Shown here one piece after another: positions 1 through 12,900 of a stretch of 64,000 nt of DNA; the first letter of the stretch is position 1; each line of letters opens with the position of its first letter. The notes beneath the pieces are model-generated. The model had not been told where the DNA came from and searched no databases. It saw nothing but the letters and a program-made list of their open reading frames with translations. The DNA comes from Dipetalonema caudispina (taxonomy: Eukaryota > Nematoda > Chromadorea > Rhabditida > Onchocercidae), in the NCBI GenBank assembly GCA_013365325.1, contig JABVXV010000036.1:248001-312000 (forward strand), given 5' to 3'. Position numbers and translations under genes: made by a program.

Positions 1-2271
1 GATCGAATAAGAACTAATTTAGATTGATGAATTTTTGATATCAAAAATTCCGAGGTAAAGAATTTGCAAACATCTAATTCGTTCATTAAATCTGAAGAAG
101 AAATTACTTGAAGAAATTTTTTAACTTTTTCAACTATTTTATTAAAAAATGAGCTATGCATGGATGAAAAATATTTTCCAAAATAAGGACAGACAATTGA
201 ATAATTTGTGAAAAAAAAAAATTCTTGAAAAAAAAAATTCATTTTTCAAGAAACGACATTTTTGAAGTGAATTGAAATTATTCAAATGCATGTTTTCAAA
301 ATAAATGACAATCTTTGAGAGTGTACGACGAACTTTTGATCGATTTTTGCTAATTTCAATAGAAATGAGATTTCATTCATTCGAAAGGAAATTCATTTTT
401 GTTTTTTCTGGCAAATGAAAAATGACTGTTTCAAATATCTTAACCGAAAATGATTATTAAACTCACAATAATAATTATTGAAATTTAGGATAGCAAAACA
501 GAATAAAGCTAAACCAATTAACAGACTAACATTTTTAGCCTTGGTCTGATAGCTTATAGCATTGATGAAATTCAAAAATTTCATCAACAATAGTTGCTAA
601 GCTTAGGATGATTCATTTCTGATTTGTGCACAAATTTATATTCCATTGGGATCAACGACAGAGTTACTCGAATAACACGGCAATGATTAATTTTAACTGA
701 TAGAATCTTGAAGATGAAAGAATATGATAGAGCAATAGGATCATTACCAGTTAGCCTTTACTTATATTGGCCGAGTATACATTTCACAGCATATTAGCCT
801 GAAGTGAAATGCGAAAGAAAGAAGGCAAAGAGAGGTTAGCTTGTTGGTCCCAAAGGAGTACGAAAGAGTAATAAACGATGAACGGAATGATCAACCGAAC
901 AATGTCCTCTTTTCAAACCATTTTATTGAGCTAAGTCATTGGATAACTTACGAAATGGTTGTTAGTATTAGCTTCCAAATTATCTTCACTTGTTGATTTT
1001 CGATTCTCTAATTTAAATAAGTGAAGACATAATAAGATAGTCTATAAATTGCTTAATTGACAAATATAACTTTGACCTTTTCTTTTAAAAAAAAAAAGTT
1101 AAAATTAGTATTCATTCTATCACCTTTATTCGAAGTTTTTTTTTTTTTTTTTTTTTTCTTATCAAACTTAGAACGATAATTTGACACTTAGAATCTGTCT
1201 GTTACTAATGAAATCGAAACTTGTTTAAATCTATAAAGTTTGTAAAAATTAAAAAACATAATTCAGAGAATTAGCAAATTTAGTTACTGTCTCTCTTCCA
1301 TGTATGAAATTCTTGGAATTAATTTACATAAAGAAGGAATCTTTAGCTCAGCTTTAATTGAAAATAGCTCAAAATAAATTTCCATCAGAATCATAGCTCC
1401 TTGAAAGATGACCACAGAAAGTGTTACCTTTAATTGTATCACATAGATTGTTGACAGAATGCAGTGCAATAAAGCATGAAATATGCGTGCATGCATATAT
1501 GCGTGTCTGTGTGTGTGTGTGTGTATGTGTGTGTATGTGTGTGTGTGTGTATGTGTGTGTGTATGTGTGTGTGTATGTGTGTGTGTATGTGTGTGTGTAT
1601 ATATGTGACATGAGATAATATCAGTGAAACATGAAACGAAACAAATTTTGATAAAAACTTCACGAAAAATTTTTCCTCATTTTTAGAGTGAAGTCACACC
1701 CTTTTCCAAATTTTAAAATTTTTTTAAATTAGGCCAAAAGCCATTCCGTTACTCATCCATTATTTCGACGGCTCTTTTATTCTACCTCATTAATTAAAAT
1801 TTACCAATTCTTATCGGACAACTAATGTCCTTTCTTTCTTTATCTCATCCTTACCATCTTTTATCCTCTTCGGACATTTAATCTTAATGGTAATCCGAAA
1901 TTAGCAATATTTCTACAAATATAGTGAAATAATTCATTTCTACATACTGTATCAATTTTTTTTTTTTTTTTTTTTTTGAATTTTTAATTACTGTTTCTAT
2001 CATCATCTTTTCACGATATTTAACTCATAATGATATTAATTATGCAAATTATCAATAAAAATTTCATAAAATACTTCTCTGTTTTAACTTTAGCTTCAGA
2101 AATAATTTGAAAAAAAAAATTTAACTTTAGAAATAATTTGAAATTATTTGTTGAGAGCTTAAACGAAAATCAATTTAGTATTTTTTTATTACCTCAAAAT
2201 TTCTATAACATACATTATGTTAAAGTTATATATTTTACAACAAATCGTTGAATTATTAATTCATTTAATGT

Positions 2272-2305
<34 letters not shown>

Positions 2306-2354
2306 TATCATAATATGCTAATTTAGCTCATCATGTTTAGGAGCCAAAAAGATT
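1..2354. other. Non-coding AT-rich left edge
   Basis: No exon could be supported here. The stretch holds several long T runs (about 1138-1157, 1959-1977 and 2276-2301) and a GT/AT microsatellite. An acceptor-like sequence ending TTTAG at about 2340 lies just before the first gene and could be a trans-splice or 5'-UTR acceptor. Confidence 0.6.
1503..1606. repeat. (GT)n microsatellite with TATG interruptions
   Basis: About 100 bases of GT dinucleotides, interrupted at regular intervals by a single A (GTAT), which gives a higher-order period of roughly 10-12 bases. Open reading frames through it on both strands are low-complexity shadows and were not annotated. Confidence 0.95.
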
Positions 2355-4535
2355 ATGCAAATGTTAATTAGCTTAGCAGTAATAACAGCAACACGATTGC
2401 ATTCGATACTTTCTTCAATGGAATATAATATCAATTATTGGATCGAATTAGAACTTCAAGCAGTACATTGGAAGCCAACATGTTTGACAACAGGTGGATG
2501 TGCTAATCCACGTTTTAGAATTTCTAAATCTAACAAATTTAATGCTGAAATTATCTCAGTAAGTTGGAGCATTACGGAAAATTTTGTTGAGGTTAGTTTA
2601 TTGTATTTTACCAATAACATTTTATTTTTAACTTTTCACTTTTCAATAATTTAAAAATAATTATGTTCGAAACAAACAAAAAAAAACACATCAACATAAT
2701 CATCATCTATAAGTTTTCATTTTAGTTATACTTCAAATGCTATTTTTTTTTTTTTTTTTTTTTCAAAAATAGACATTATCATCATCATCATCATCGTCAT
2801 CATTATGAAATTTAAATTTTGAAATTGAATTTTAAAATATGGAGGAAGAAAATTTGGTGTATTTAAGAAGTTAAATATGATTATTTCTAAAATTTCGCTA
2901 ACTTAAACATAAGCTAAAATAATATTTAAACGAAAAAAAAAAAAAAAAAAACCATTTGCAGAAAATTTTTTGAGGTAATTTCATTTCTTTCTAGAAACAT
3001 TCACGAAAATTTATTACTCATTGGATGCATGGTAAACCTCATGAAATTACATTACAATGTGAAGTTATCGGTATTGATCCGTTGTATGGATTCTCACGAA
3101 CTTGTGATACAACACAGAGTATTGCAATATTTAAAGAAAATGATGACATTGAGGTTATGTATTAATTTTAAAATTCTTACTGCTTAATTTTATCACTTAT
3201 TATTGTAATTTATCAAATTCAATGAATAAATACTATTGCAATTGTTTTTTTTTTCCTCTAAATTTATTTTAAAAATTCTTATCAAGAAAATTGAAAATAA
3301 TATCATTTATTAGGATTAAAAATACATAAAAATATCCTTAAGCTCTGGTAATTTTGAAAAAAATTCTGATCTATTGACCAAATGATCACATAGCTTAATT
3401 TAGGTAATTTTCAAATTTAAAAATGAATTGAATGGAAATGTTTGTTTAACGAGCAAATTATTCTTGTTTTAAATCTACCATTAATTGATAAAATAATCTG
3501 AAATTTAATTTGTGGATAGCTATCATTCAATTTTTTTTCCTTTTTTTTTTTTTTTTTGGTAATTTCAGAATTTTTAGGAATTTAACAGCTATCCAATGCT
3601 AGCAACAGAACAAGAATTATTGTTAGATAAACGACATGGTAAACTTATTGTTGAAATTCGAGCCAAATGTTTCAATGCTTCATTTGCTGCCCGAAAATAT
3701 ACGAAACGTTGTCCATGGTGTTCAGCGCAAGATGATATGACAATTATTGAATCAGCACCTGAGGTAATTTCTCACTTATCATACAATCATTAAGAATGTT
3801 GGGGAATAAAATTTGAAATCAAAATTGATTTGAATTATTCATAATTCATTACTTAATATTTTAATACTAATATCTATCAGTACAATCGTACAAAAAAATT
3901 GCAGTATGAATCAATGGATGGAGTTGTTACAACAAGAATGGGTTTGGTAGAGAAATTTGCGCAATTTTTTCTTGGTGAACAAGCTTTGCTGATATTTCTA
4001 CTAAGCTTATCATTGATAAGCCTATTAGGCTTAATTTGTTTACTCCTAGTTGTCAGCAAACAACGTCACTTCATATCATTGCTACAAAAACGATCACAAC
4101 CTATCACTCATCTTAATTCATACCTATATTCGGAACAACTTGCAAAACCCGCTAGAAATGCTGATGATAGGTTAGTATCGATTTCTAAACTTTGTCACAA
4201 TTAACAAAGAGAATTCGATTGTTACAATCTTCAAAATTGCTTGTTTGCAAAAAATTACTTTAGAAAAATGTTACAATTTTAGGTATGATGTTCCATGGGA
4301 TCAAAAATGTATTTTACAACGATTTTGGTTCAATGAAAATTCAAATATCAACGATAGTAAAACAGTAATAGGTTCAAGAATATTGAATCGTACTTCAGTT
4401 CCATCTTTAACATCATTGGCCTATATTCCACGCAAGACAACCATCACCGGGACCGTATCAACATTGTCGAAACGGTTATCACCTAATTCATCATTATGCG
4501 AACATCACGAGGATAGTGGTTTGGAATCTGTCTAA
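2355..4535 (+). CDS. Single-pass membrane protein, tandem copy 1 (unrecognised family)
   Basis: Five exons: 2355-2591, 2995-3153, 3578-3763, 3881-4170, 4283-4535; all junctions are GT-AG and keep frame (phases 0,0,0,2), giving 374 aa. The hydrophobic N-terminus fits a signal peptide. A cysteine-containing extracellular region follows, with a motif GIDPxYGFxRTCDTT near residues 105-119 and a CPWC pair in exon 3. A strong transmembrane helix spans about 229-253, then a roughly 120-residue cytoplasmic tail rich in S, T and basic residues ends DSGLESV. The next gene downstream has the same five-exon plan, the same GIDP-CD motif and the same LSxNSSxC tail motif, so the two are tandem paralogues. 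I do not recognise the family; a surface receptor or adaptor is only a guess. An additional 5' exon cannot be excluded. Confidence 0.8.
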
Positions 4536-6025
4536 CATCAAAGAACATTTAATCATTTAGAATTAATTAATCTAAAGTATTGGAATTTAATTATCAAATA
4601 CTAGTTTACAATGATTTATTCTAGCATAACTGCTCATAATATTTCACAGTAATGAATTACTGTGAAATAACAAAATGATAAGTTTTGTGAAAATTTGCAA
4701 AGAAAAAAAAGCCATTCATCAATTATTTCCATAAGACATCAAATAATGAAAAATGAACGAAAACCTACAGGAATATGGTTAACCTATTTTACATTTAATT
4801 AAACCATTGGACAATTAAATAAGAAAAGATAATAATTGACTAATCACTGATTAATAATAAGAATAATTCATTGTGTAAAATAGATGAAAATAACTTTTTT
4901 GAAGCATAATTACATTCTTCTTTTCTTTTGTACAACAATCTTCTGTGACAAATGCGCTTGTAAATATTTTTATTGTCTCGAAATAACATTTCATTCCTGT
5001 AAATATTTCATGTATAAAAGGAAAAATTGTAAAATAAAAGATTTTGTTGAATGAGAATAAAGAAATGAACAGAATAAGATTGAATAGAAAGTTTAGCAAT
5101 ATTAATTCAAAATATTTCAGATATTCTCTAGCATGATAAAGTATGAATGAAATAGAATTGATATTATTATTTTTGTTAATTGATAAGAAGTAAATATAAT
5201 TACTGATAACCAATTTCTTCAAGTTAATCAAATACATGCCAAAAATAATTATGATCATAATAGCAAGCTTTAAAATTGAAAAATTATTTCACCTGTGAGG
5301 AAACAAATTTTTTAATTTTGACTGATTCAAATTTTTTAAAAGTAAACCTAAAAACTGGCATATTATTAATTATTTGCGGCTGATAATTTAATTCGAAAAT
5401 TTTTTTTAATAAAGCAGTTTTTATTCCAACAGTATTTGAGATAATTGTTTGTATTTGGGAGTGTTCCAATCAGTAAAAGTATTAATTACTGCTTTTCGAT
5501 CCATTATTAAACAATATTATGATCTCGTCGAAATTGAGCAATAATTACTGATATTACTGAGGATGACATCAAATACTATGGAAAGATCACAATCACTAGT
5601 GGAAACAATAGCTCTGGAGTGTTTTGTCCTATCTATACAATGTTGATAAATGACCTCTATCTAGTGACCTCTGTTCAATAGTTATAAATAACTATAAACA
5701 TATTTATGCGCTGCGTAAACAACAGGTAACAATTAAAAGTGTTGCGTTTATTAAAGCTCTAATTAATCCATAGATATTCATATCAAATAAAACGTTTTGA
5801 CACTTTTAGCTGATCACTGAATATTTTAGGATCATATCCGCCTTAAATTAGTTGGATAGGGAAAAAAAAAAAAAAAAAACATTTACAAATAAAACTTGGT
5901 AATGGTAATTACAACAAATTGAAATGTTTAACAAACGAAATGATTAATTGTATGACTTATCAAATCAAATTAGCTCATCCTAATTTGTAATTAAACGAGA
6001 AACATTTGCAGATATTAACATTAAT
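4536..6025. other. Intergenic spacer between the two membrane-protein paralogues
   Basis: No exon is supported. The minus-strand open frames here are AT-rich with no splice structure. Two TGACCTCT octamers lie close together at about 5650-5680, and an A run at 5861-5879 precedes the second gene. Confidence 0.6.
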
Positions 6026-8031
6026 ATGCGATTATCAATTATCGCTGTGCTCTTTTTTACATTTTGCAATGCTTTATCGGCGCAATTTTGGACAGATGTC
6101 AAATTAGAATGGATTAAATGGTCAAATGATTGTAATTTGCATGATACTTGTATTCAACCAACGGTTCAGTTACGTCTCATTAATATATTCAACAATGAAA
6201 CTATCTCTAAAACTCTGAAAGTAAACTTTGATAAACAACAACAGGTTAATGTTTTTATGATGATATTATTATAAATTAAAGTTGTGATCTTGAAGAATAA
6301 AATCGAAATTAGTCTTTTCTTTTTTTTTTTTTTTTGCAAATAATTTTCTAAATTTCAACTGATTTGTGAGATTTAAGACTAGTGGAACACAACTGATAAC
6401 ATATTGGAATGAAGGAATACCTGATATGATAGTTTCAACTATTACAATTAATGGAATTGATCCCGATTATGATTTTCCGAGACTTTGTGATTCCACTGGA
6501 ACTATTTTTCTATTTCTATTAACCAAAGTGGTTAGGCATTATTACTTTTGTTCTCACATATAAACATAAATAATTTGTTTATTTTATGCAAATTCACATG
6601 ATCAGAGTACAATTACAATCTCATTAATTATTGCATTTCAACAACCCTTGTTAAGAAATCAATTAATAATCATTATTCGACAATAATTTAGAACATGACC
6701 GAAATGTCAGGTATGTGTTTCAAAGCGCAATTAACTTTTACAAAATACTCCGATCAATGTTCATATGTGACCAGTCCGATGACCGTAAGTGATGGATCTA
6801 TTTGGAGAAAAATCTTAAATTTTATTAATTATGAAAATTACATGGGAGAATTTCGTCTGATTTTTTAAATGATCATATGCGTGTTGGGAATACTTCTGTA
6901 CCACAATCGATCTTTGGAATTTGAAGCTTACGATTGAAATTTATTCCGATCAACAAATAAAATTTTTTAATTTATTTTTAATTCGGTTTAAATAAATTTT
7001 TGTTATCATCTCTTGTTACCAAACCTGATTTTTAATTTCTAATTAATTAACATTTGCAGCGAAATTTGGCTAATTCTTCATTGTCAATTCATTCAATACT
7101 TAAGTTATCGGTTAAAATATTATTATAATAAGTGGATAATGTATAAATATGCATAAATGAATGGAATTAAAGTTAAATATATTGAATTTTTGATTCAGCA
7201 AAGGTACCATTGCAAAGGAATCGTTATTAGATTCTTGAAGTGATAATTGCAGTAAAATTATAGGAGGGAAGGAAATAATTAAATATATAATCAATTCAAA
7301 TAAAATTAAATTCAGGTTTAATTTAAAAAAAAAAGAAACTGTGAAAATAATATTAATGAATGAAAAATTATATGGTTTCATTAATATAAAATGTCATTCT
7401 GTACTTACCTCAATGTTGATATCACCATATTAAGGTTAAAAGGATCAATGTAAACATTTATGATTTTAGTTACGAACAGAATGAAAACTTTTCATTTTCA
7501 GGATCATATAGATAAAAATACTTCACAAATTTTTCTAACTGTAGTCATTGGTTGCTTAATTACATGTTTTATGCTAATTTGCATCTTTATCACTATAAAT
7601 CGTTTCTTGAAAATGGGATCCAAAAGTAACACTCAAATTAAACGGTAATTTTGTTGAGTTCAATTCAAACAAATACACTTATATATAAAAATCATTCGTA
7701 AAAATAAACCTTTAATTAGCATATTTCGTCCCACAGTTTCATTTTTCCCCAATTTTAAAATTTTGGGTTTTTTTTTTTTCTGTAAATTTTGGCTTGAAAT
7801 GATTAGATAGAGCTAATGTTGAACTATGTATTCAGAACATCGATATCAAAATCATCAGTATCTAATGCCTGTTCTTTCAATGTTGAAGAAAATTCATGTG
7901 AAAGTGTAGTAAGATCACGAGTTTTACCAATCAACTTTAAATCAGGAAACCTGGATTTGATGAAATTTCGAAATATTTTTACTGCAAAACCTGCACTTTC
8001 TGCTAACTCATCATTTTGTGGTTCAATTTAG
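6026..8031 (+). CDS. Single-pass membrane protein, tandem copy 2 (unrecognised family)
   Basis: Five exons: 6026-6244, 6378-6530, 6692-6784, 7502-7644, 7836-8031; the frame closes to 267 aa with intron phases 0,0,0,2, identical to the upstream paralogue. The N-terminus (MRLSIIAVLFFTF then cleavable small residues) is a clear signal peptide. Exon 2 carries GIDPDYDFPRLCDST near residues 99-113, matching GIDPLYGFSRTCDTT in copy 1. Exon 3 is half the length of its counterpart, so the extracellular part is shorter. A transmembrane helix lies at about 165-187 and the tail ends LSANSSFCGSI. It lacks the DSGLES end of copy 1. The exon 2 acceptor (ATTTAAG at 6371-6377) is weaker than the others and was chosen because it keeps frame. 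Function unknown. Confidence 0.75.
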
Positions 8032-9392
8032 TAATTTGATCAGCTCTGATCTGATCATCCATTCTGCTTTTTTCTTTAATTGCTTCTTGTAGATTTGATA
8101 TTTCAAAAGTTCTTCGTTCCACATTTTTGATGTTTTTTTTGGCTACCACCTTCAGTTTTAATCACTGTGATGATTTTTTGTTAAGCCAAAAGATAATAAC
8201 TATCATGTTTCATCGTACCAAAACGCCTGCATCTAAGTACATTCACTGGCTATAAGCGTTAATTACGGGTTTAAAAAAAAGGTTAACTAAATCATAAGTG
8301 ATTCAATCATAATTTTTCATTAGATTTATTTTCAAACTCTTTGATATCCATAGGATTTTTCGATGATATCATTTTTCGGAAGTTTTTTTCTTTTTTTTTT
8401 TTTTTTGAATTTTACAAAATTTGACATACAGTATTTTATTGCAGTATGATAATAATGAATAAACAAGTGCTACGGTATTACGGAGCATATGTCTAAAAAG
8501 TTTTAGATAAGCCAAACAATACAATTACTAGTTAGCGATGATTATCAGTATGTAACGGAATGGTTCGTTTAAAACGTACGTTGAGTTGGAACGTTAATTA
8601 TACACGTTATCAATGAAACGTATATGCTAGCTTAAATTTATTAAACTTTGTTTTACTTTTAGTATATTCAATATTTCATTATATTGAACTCCCTTTGTGC
8701 ATATTAAATTCATTCAAATTGTCAAATTCTCCTTACTGTTAATGTGAGCATTTATTTTTCAAGCTAAATATTAGCAGTGTATACGGTATGATACCGTACA
8801 CTCTTCATTCATGATGCACATAAAGTACGATATTCGATATATTTCACCGATGATATTTCTTTTCGTAAATCAAAGGATACTGTAACCTTCATGCCACGCA
8901 TTTTTTTTCTTTTTTTTTTTTGTATTCCTATGCTTACTCTTATGCTATTTCTATCAGTGCTGTTTCCAACTAAAATTAGCATAAAACATTGACATATTTT
9001 GAATATTAGAATAATTAATATGCACATAGCATAAGTATGATAATATTTGAGATATTATAAAAATTTGTTATCAAATCATTTTTGACATCAAAAATCTTAT
9101 CACTTCGAGACATCTATCATATCCTAACACTCAAAATATCTATCTGTTTTAATTGATTTGTTGTGAAAAAAACAATTTCAAAAAAATATGATCAAATATA
9201 TTAACTTAAAATAAATGAACAAGAATAAATCATCACAGCAAATATACTCAATTTTCTCTTGACAATAACAAATGAAGGATGTAAAACATAAGTATTCTAT
9301 CCTGATGAGATTCAAATTTTTCATAGCGCTACACCGAATTATATCATTACTCAATATGGCAGTATCATATAGTGAATAGTTTTCCATTGGAA
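8032..9392. other. Intergenic, no gene recognised
   Basis: AT-rich with T runs at about 8389-8405 and 8900-8922. No open frame here has splice context or recognisable composition. Part of 9178-9392 may be the 3' UTR of the small minus-strand gene that ends at 9393. Confidence 0.55.
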
Positions 9393-9767
9393 TCATTTGG
9401 GGTTGATCTTTCCACGTTGTCGACGTTGTTTACGTCGAATTTTGACGTAATTGTTATTTTGAAATAGACTTTCTGTATGTTTTATACACAATATCCAATC
9501 ATTTCTTATATTAAAATGGTCGTTTTTTCTTTTCCAATCAAAGAACGATATTGTTTCAGGCTCTTATACAACCAGGTATAGTGTGAAGATAATAATTTTA
9601 GTTACTATAAAAATTTGTTAACATCTTTGTTTCCATAAATTCTTCACTTTATATAAGTCTATCTTTAATGCTTGTCTTTTCTGAAAGGATGAAATTTTAT
9701 CTTTGAAACTTTTAAATGTCGCTAAATTGAAAGCGACTGTAAAATATAGGGCACCGAAAATACTCAT
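9393..9767 (-). CDS. Possible small basic protein (95 aa), divergent from NUP50
   Basis: Two minus-strand exons, 9648-9767 and 9393-9560, join in phase 0 across an 87-base intron with a GTGAAG donor and an unusual ATAAGAG acceptor. The product would be 95 aa. It begins MSIFGALYFTVAFNLATF, a short hydrophobic segment like a mitochondrial or membrane anchor, and ends in a very basic stretch (IRRKQRRQRGK). An in-frame TGA lies seven codons upstream of the ATG. Its start is about 170 bases from the NUP50 ATG on the other strand, so the two could share a bidirectional promoter. The composition looks coding, but the acceptor is weak and I recognise no family. A small mitochondrial protein is a guess. 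Confidence 0.35.
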
Positions 9768-9895
9768 CCCATATAGATCGGTTTGTCATTAACAAATTGA
9801 CTTTTTTCTTAAAGTTAATTTGAAATACTTTTGCTGAATTTCTCGAATTTTGTGTTTGCTTGATATTATTTGTAAATTACTAATTATGGTAGCAG

Positions 9896-9904
9896 TATTT
9901 TCAG
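9896..9904 (+). promoter_or_regulatory. Candidate splice or trans-splice acceptor before NUP50
   Basis: TATTTTCAG ends 35 bases before the NUP50 ATG and has no obvious coding exon upstream. A spliced leader joined here would give a short 5' UTR. A cis-spliced non-coding exon is the alternative. Confidence 0.4.
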
Positions 9905-9939
9905 AACTACTTTGGATGTACTGAAACGATTGACAAAAA

Positions 9940-12900
9940 ATGAAACACACTGAAGCGGAAAAGTTATTCCTCGACAAAATGGCTGTTCTGAATAAAACAT
10001 TTTTATATTTCATCCAGTGTTCCCTAAAAGAAATGCCTGATGCAGACCTGGTAGTTATTGCATTACTTTTCATTCGGTCAAAAAATTTTACTTATTTTTT
10101 TATGGAGCAATTCCTTGAACAATACTTCGAATTAAAGGAGTAAGTGAGTCAAAGCTTATCATATTTCACTTACTGAATTGATTTGCAGTCACCCTGTGTT
10201 CGTGATTATTTGAAACATGTCGAAGAGCTGGACCGAACTTATGGAAGCATGCCTAATGGAGATGATACCAACGGATCTGGCGATAACGGTAAGAAAGCCG
10301 AAGTTATCAATGAATCGACAAAAACAAGCTCACCAGAAAAAGATGTTGACTATGAAAGCGGAGTGGTAGTGAAATCCAGTACAGCTCAAGAAAAATCTAT
10401 ATCTAGTGGAACAACTATATTTAGTAGTACCACAAATCCAGCAAATGTTTCGAAGTTTTCATTCAATATGTCTACAACATCATCAACTGGATCAGGTAAA
10501 AGAATTGTTTTTTATTCCTTTTTAAAACAATGTTTTTCATTAATAGACCACTTACACATGTTTTTACGGAGTTGTTAATTACTATTTACTTAAAAACTCC
10601 AGCACATTTATATGGCCCTATGTTTCTAAATGACAGACATTGCAGGATTGAAATGTTCCATTTTATTCTTAATATTCATCGTTCTCAGCATTGAGATAAA
10701 TCATCCATCTTCTTAAAAAAGATGACTTCCTCATTTTATATTCATAGGACAACAATTTTCAATTCGTTATAAAATCAAAGTCATATTTATTGTTATGAAA
10801 TAGGAACAAACATGACTGAAAGTGACTAGAAGAATTTAAGTTTCTTCTTTTTATTAAGCTTCGGAAAAGCGAGGAAGGAAAAGAGCAAAAAAAGGTGGGC
10901 CTGAAGGAGATGACGAAGAAGTAATTATTTCGAATCATGTAAGTTTTGATAAATTGTTGTGAATGCTTCTTGCAATTTGTTTTCTTGCTTTTTTTTTTTA
11001 CTGTTGTTTGAACTGTTGGTTTCCCAAGGGACTTTTTAAAAAAGGGCGAGACTTTTGCATTATTTCCTAGCAGGATAAAAGTGTAGAATTTGCTTCAGTT
11101 TCATGCCAGGAATACAGGAGCGCTTTTATTAATCATTACTCCTTTTTTGAAGAATATTTTCAAGAGATTCAATTGTCGTTATTCGGAAATATTTCAGAAC
11201 ACTCCAACTTTTCCACGGGACTTAACAGGTTCAGAAAAGTCTCATATACAAGGAGCATCCGGTCATACTCTACAGTCATCTCCGCTGTTACCATATTTCA
11301 ATAGCTCAACAACAGAGAATATTTTAAAAAGTGATTTTGATAATACGGATGATTCGAAAACAGAAACAGAAAACGGAGACTCCCGGAGAAAAGATGCGGA
11401 CGACGTGAAGGAAACAGGCACCAACAAAACCTCTTTGTTTTTGTTCAGTCAAAAAGATGATTTAAAAAAAAAAGAACTAAAGAATCCCACAAATTCAATT
11501 TTTAATAAGTCGTCCTCAGAAATAGAACTGGCGGAGAAACTCGATGAAAAGAAGTAAGTCAAATATCTCAAGTATTATAGAGACAGTTTTGGGTTAATTA
11601 TAAAATTGTTAAATGTTACCAAGCCCAATGTCCAAAATTAAAACTGGAGAAAGAGTGCTGTGATCAGTTGATTAATTTGGCTATTGCCGTGATCAGTTGA
11701 TTAATTTGGCTATGGCAATAGCCATAGTCCAAATACGGCAAATGCAATTCCTATGCCTTAATTCAAGTACTGCAGAGAACAAAATGAGGAATCAGCCGGC
11801 AAGTCCCATGTAACTCCACCATTCTCATTCTTGAAGCCGGTTACAACTGAAGGAAATTATGGATGCTCTGATTCTTCGAAGGCTAAATTAGGTTATTTCA
11901 TACCATGATTTTCGACCATCTAAAAATGTTGCTATGCTTGAAATGTTCGTTGAACTTTAGAAAAATTGTGATTCTTTTCTAATTTTATCAGCGTCGCTGA
12001 ACATCCTTGATGCTAGAAACATTTAACAGAGGAAGACTGTAGTAATTTGTTTCCGTTCCTCTCATTTAGATATTTTTTCTCTGTTCTGCTCGTGACCCAC
12101 TTATTTTGTTTCAGATTTCAAATTTGGTGCGCCACCTACTGTTCAGTCGGAACCAGATAATGAAAGTGAGTAATCACTGCTGATCGCTGATGTTTTCTTC
12201 AGATGATTCGAAATGAAACTCTCATCAAATCAATATTTTCTAGGTGAAGAGACTGAGTATGTTCCACCAAAACCAGAAACTGTGTTGGCGGAAGAGCCGA
12301 AAGCGATATTCTCGTCCAAGTAAGTGTTGCCAAATGAGTGTAATAGCTACCTATTTCATACACTTGTATTGTAGGTGTTCGGTATTTGTACTAAAAGGAA
12401 CAGAGTATGAAAAACTTGGGATTGGACAACTTCATATCAAAGCCGAAGAAACTGATAGTGTAAAGAAAATTCTACTCATCCGTGCTGCCACTACTACCGG
12501 TAAATTTATTAGTAATTGTTAGAGATTTTATTTGAATGTTTTTAAATTTTGAATATGAAGATGGTCGTCTCAATCTACTTTTTAAATACAAGAAGTGGAG
12601 ATGATAACAAAAGTACTAGATATCCTAATAATAGCATGTATTGAGAGAGTTGTTCATGATACACAGTCGTATAAAGTACGATTTGGCAAAGGAATCATAA
12701 CAAACTACTTAATATCTGAATTAGGTGGAATGATGGCAATCATCATCTGAAGTCTAAAGAGAAAGGTTAAAAGCTGTGTCGACATGTGGCTATACTTTCA
12801 TGCTGCTGCATGTCCAGATGGGATTATGATAAAGATGTTTGTGATGAGATCAAACATTTTTGCAGGTACTGTATGGGTAAATTCATATATCGATGAGTCG

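Noticed and set aside
1284..1663. Several open frames over the GT microsatellite on both strands
   Set aside because: They consist of alternating His-Thr or Val-Cys codons from a dinucleotide repeat and have no gene-like flanks.
3877..4059. Minus-strand open frame across the first membrane gene
   Set aside because: It is antisense to a supported exon (3881-4170) and shows no splice structure of its own.
4851..5258. 135-codon minus-strand open frame
   Set aside because: AT-rich, made mostly of I, F, L, N and K, with no splice context or motif; such frames are common in this composition.
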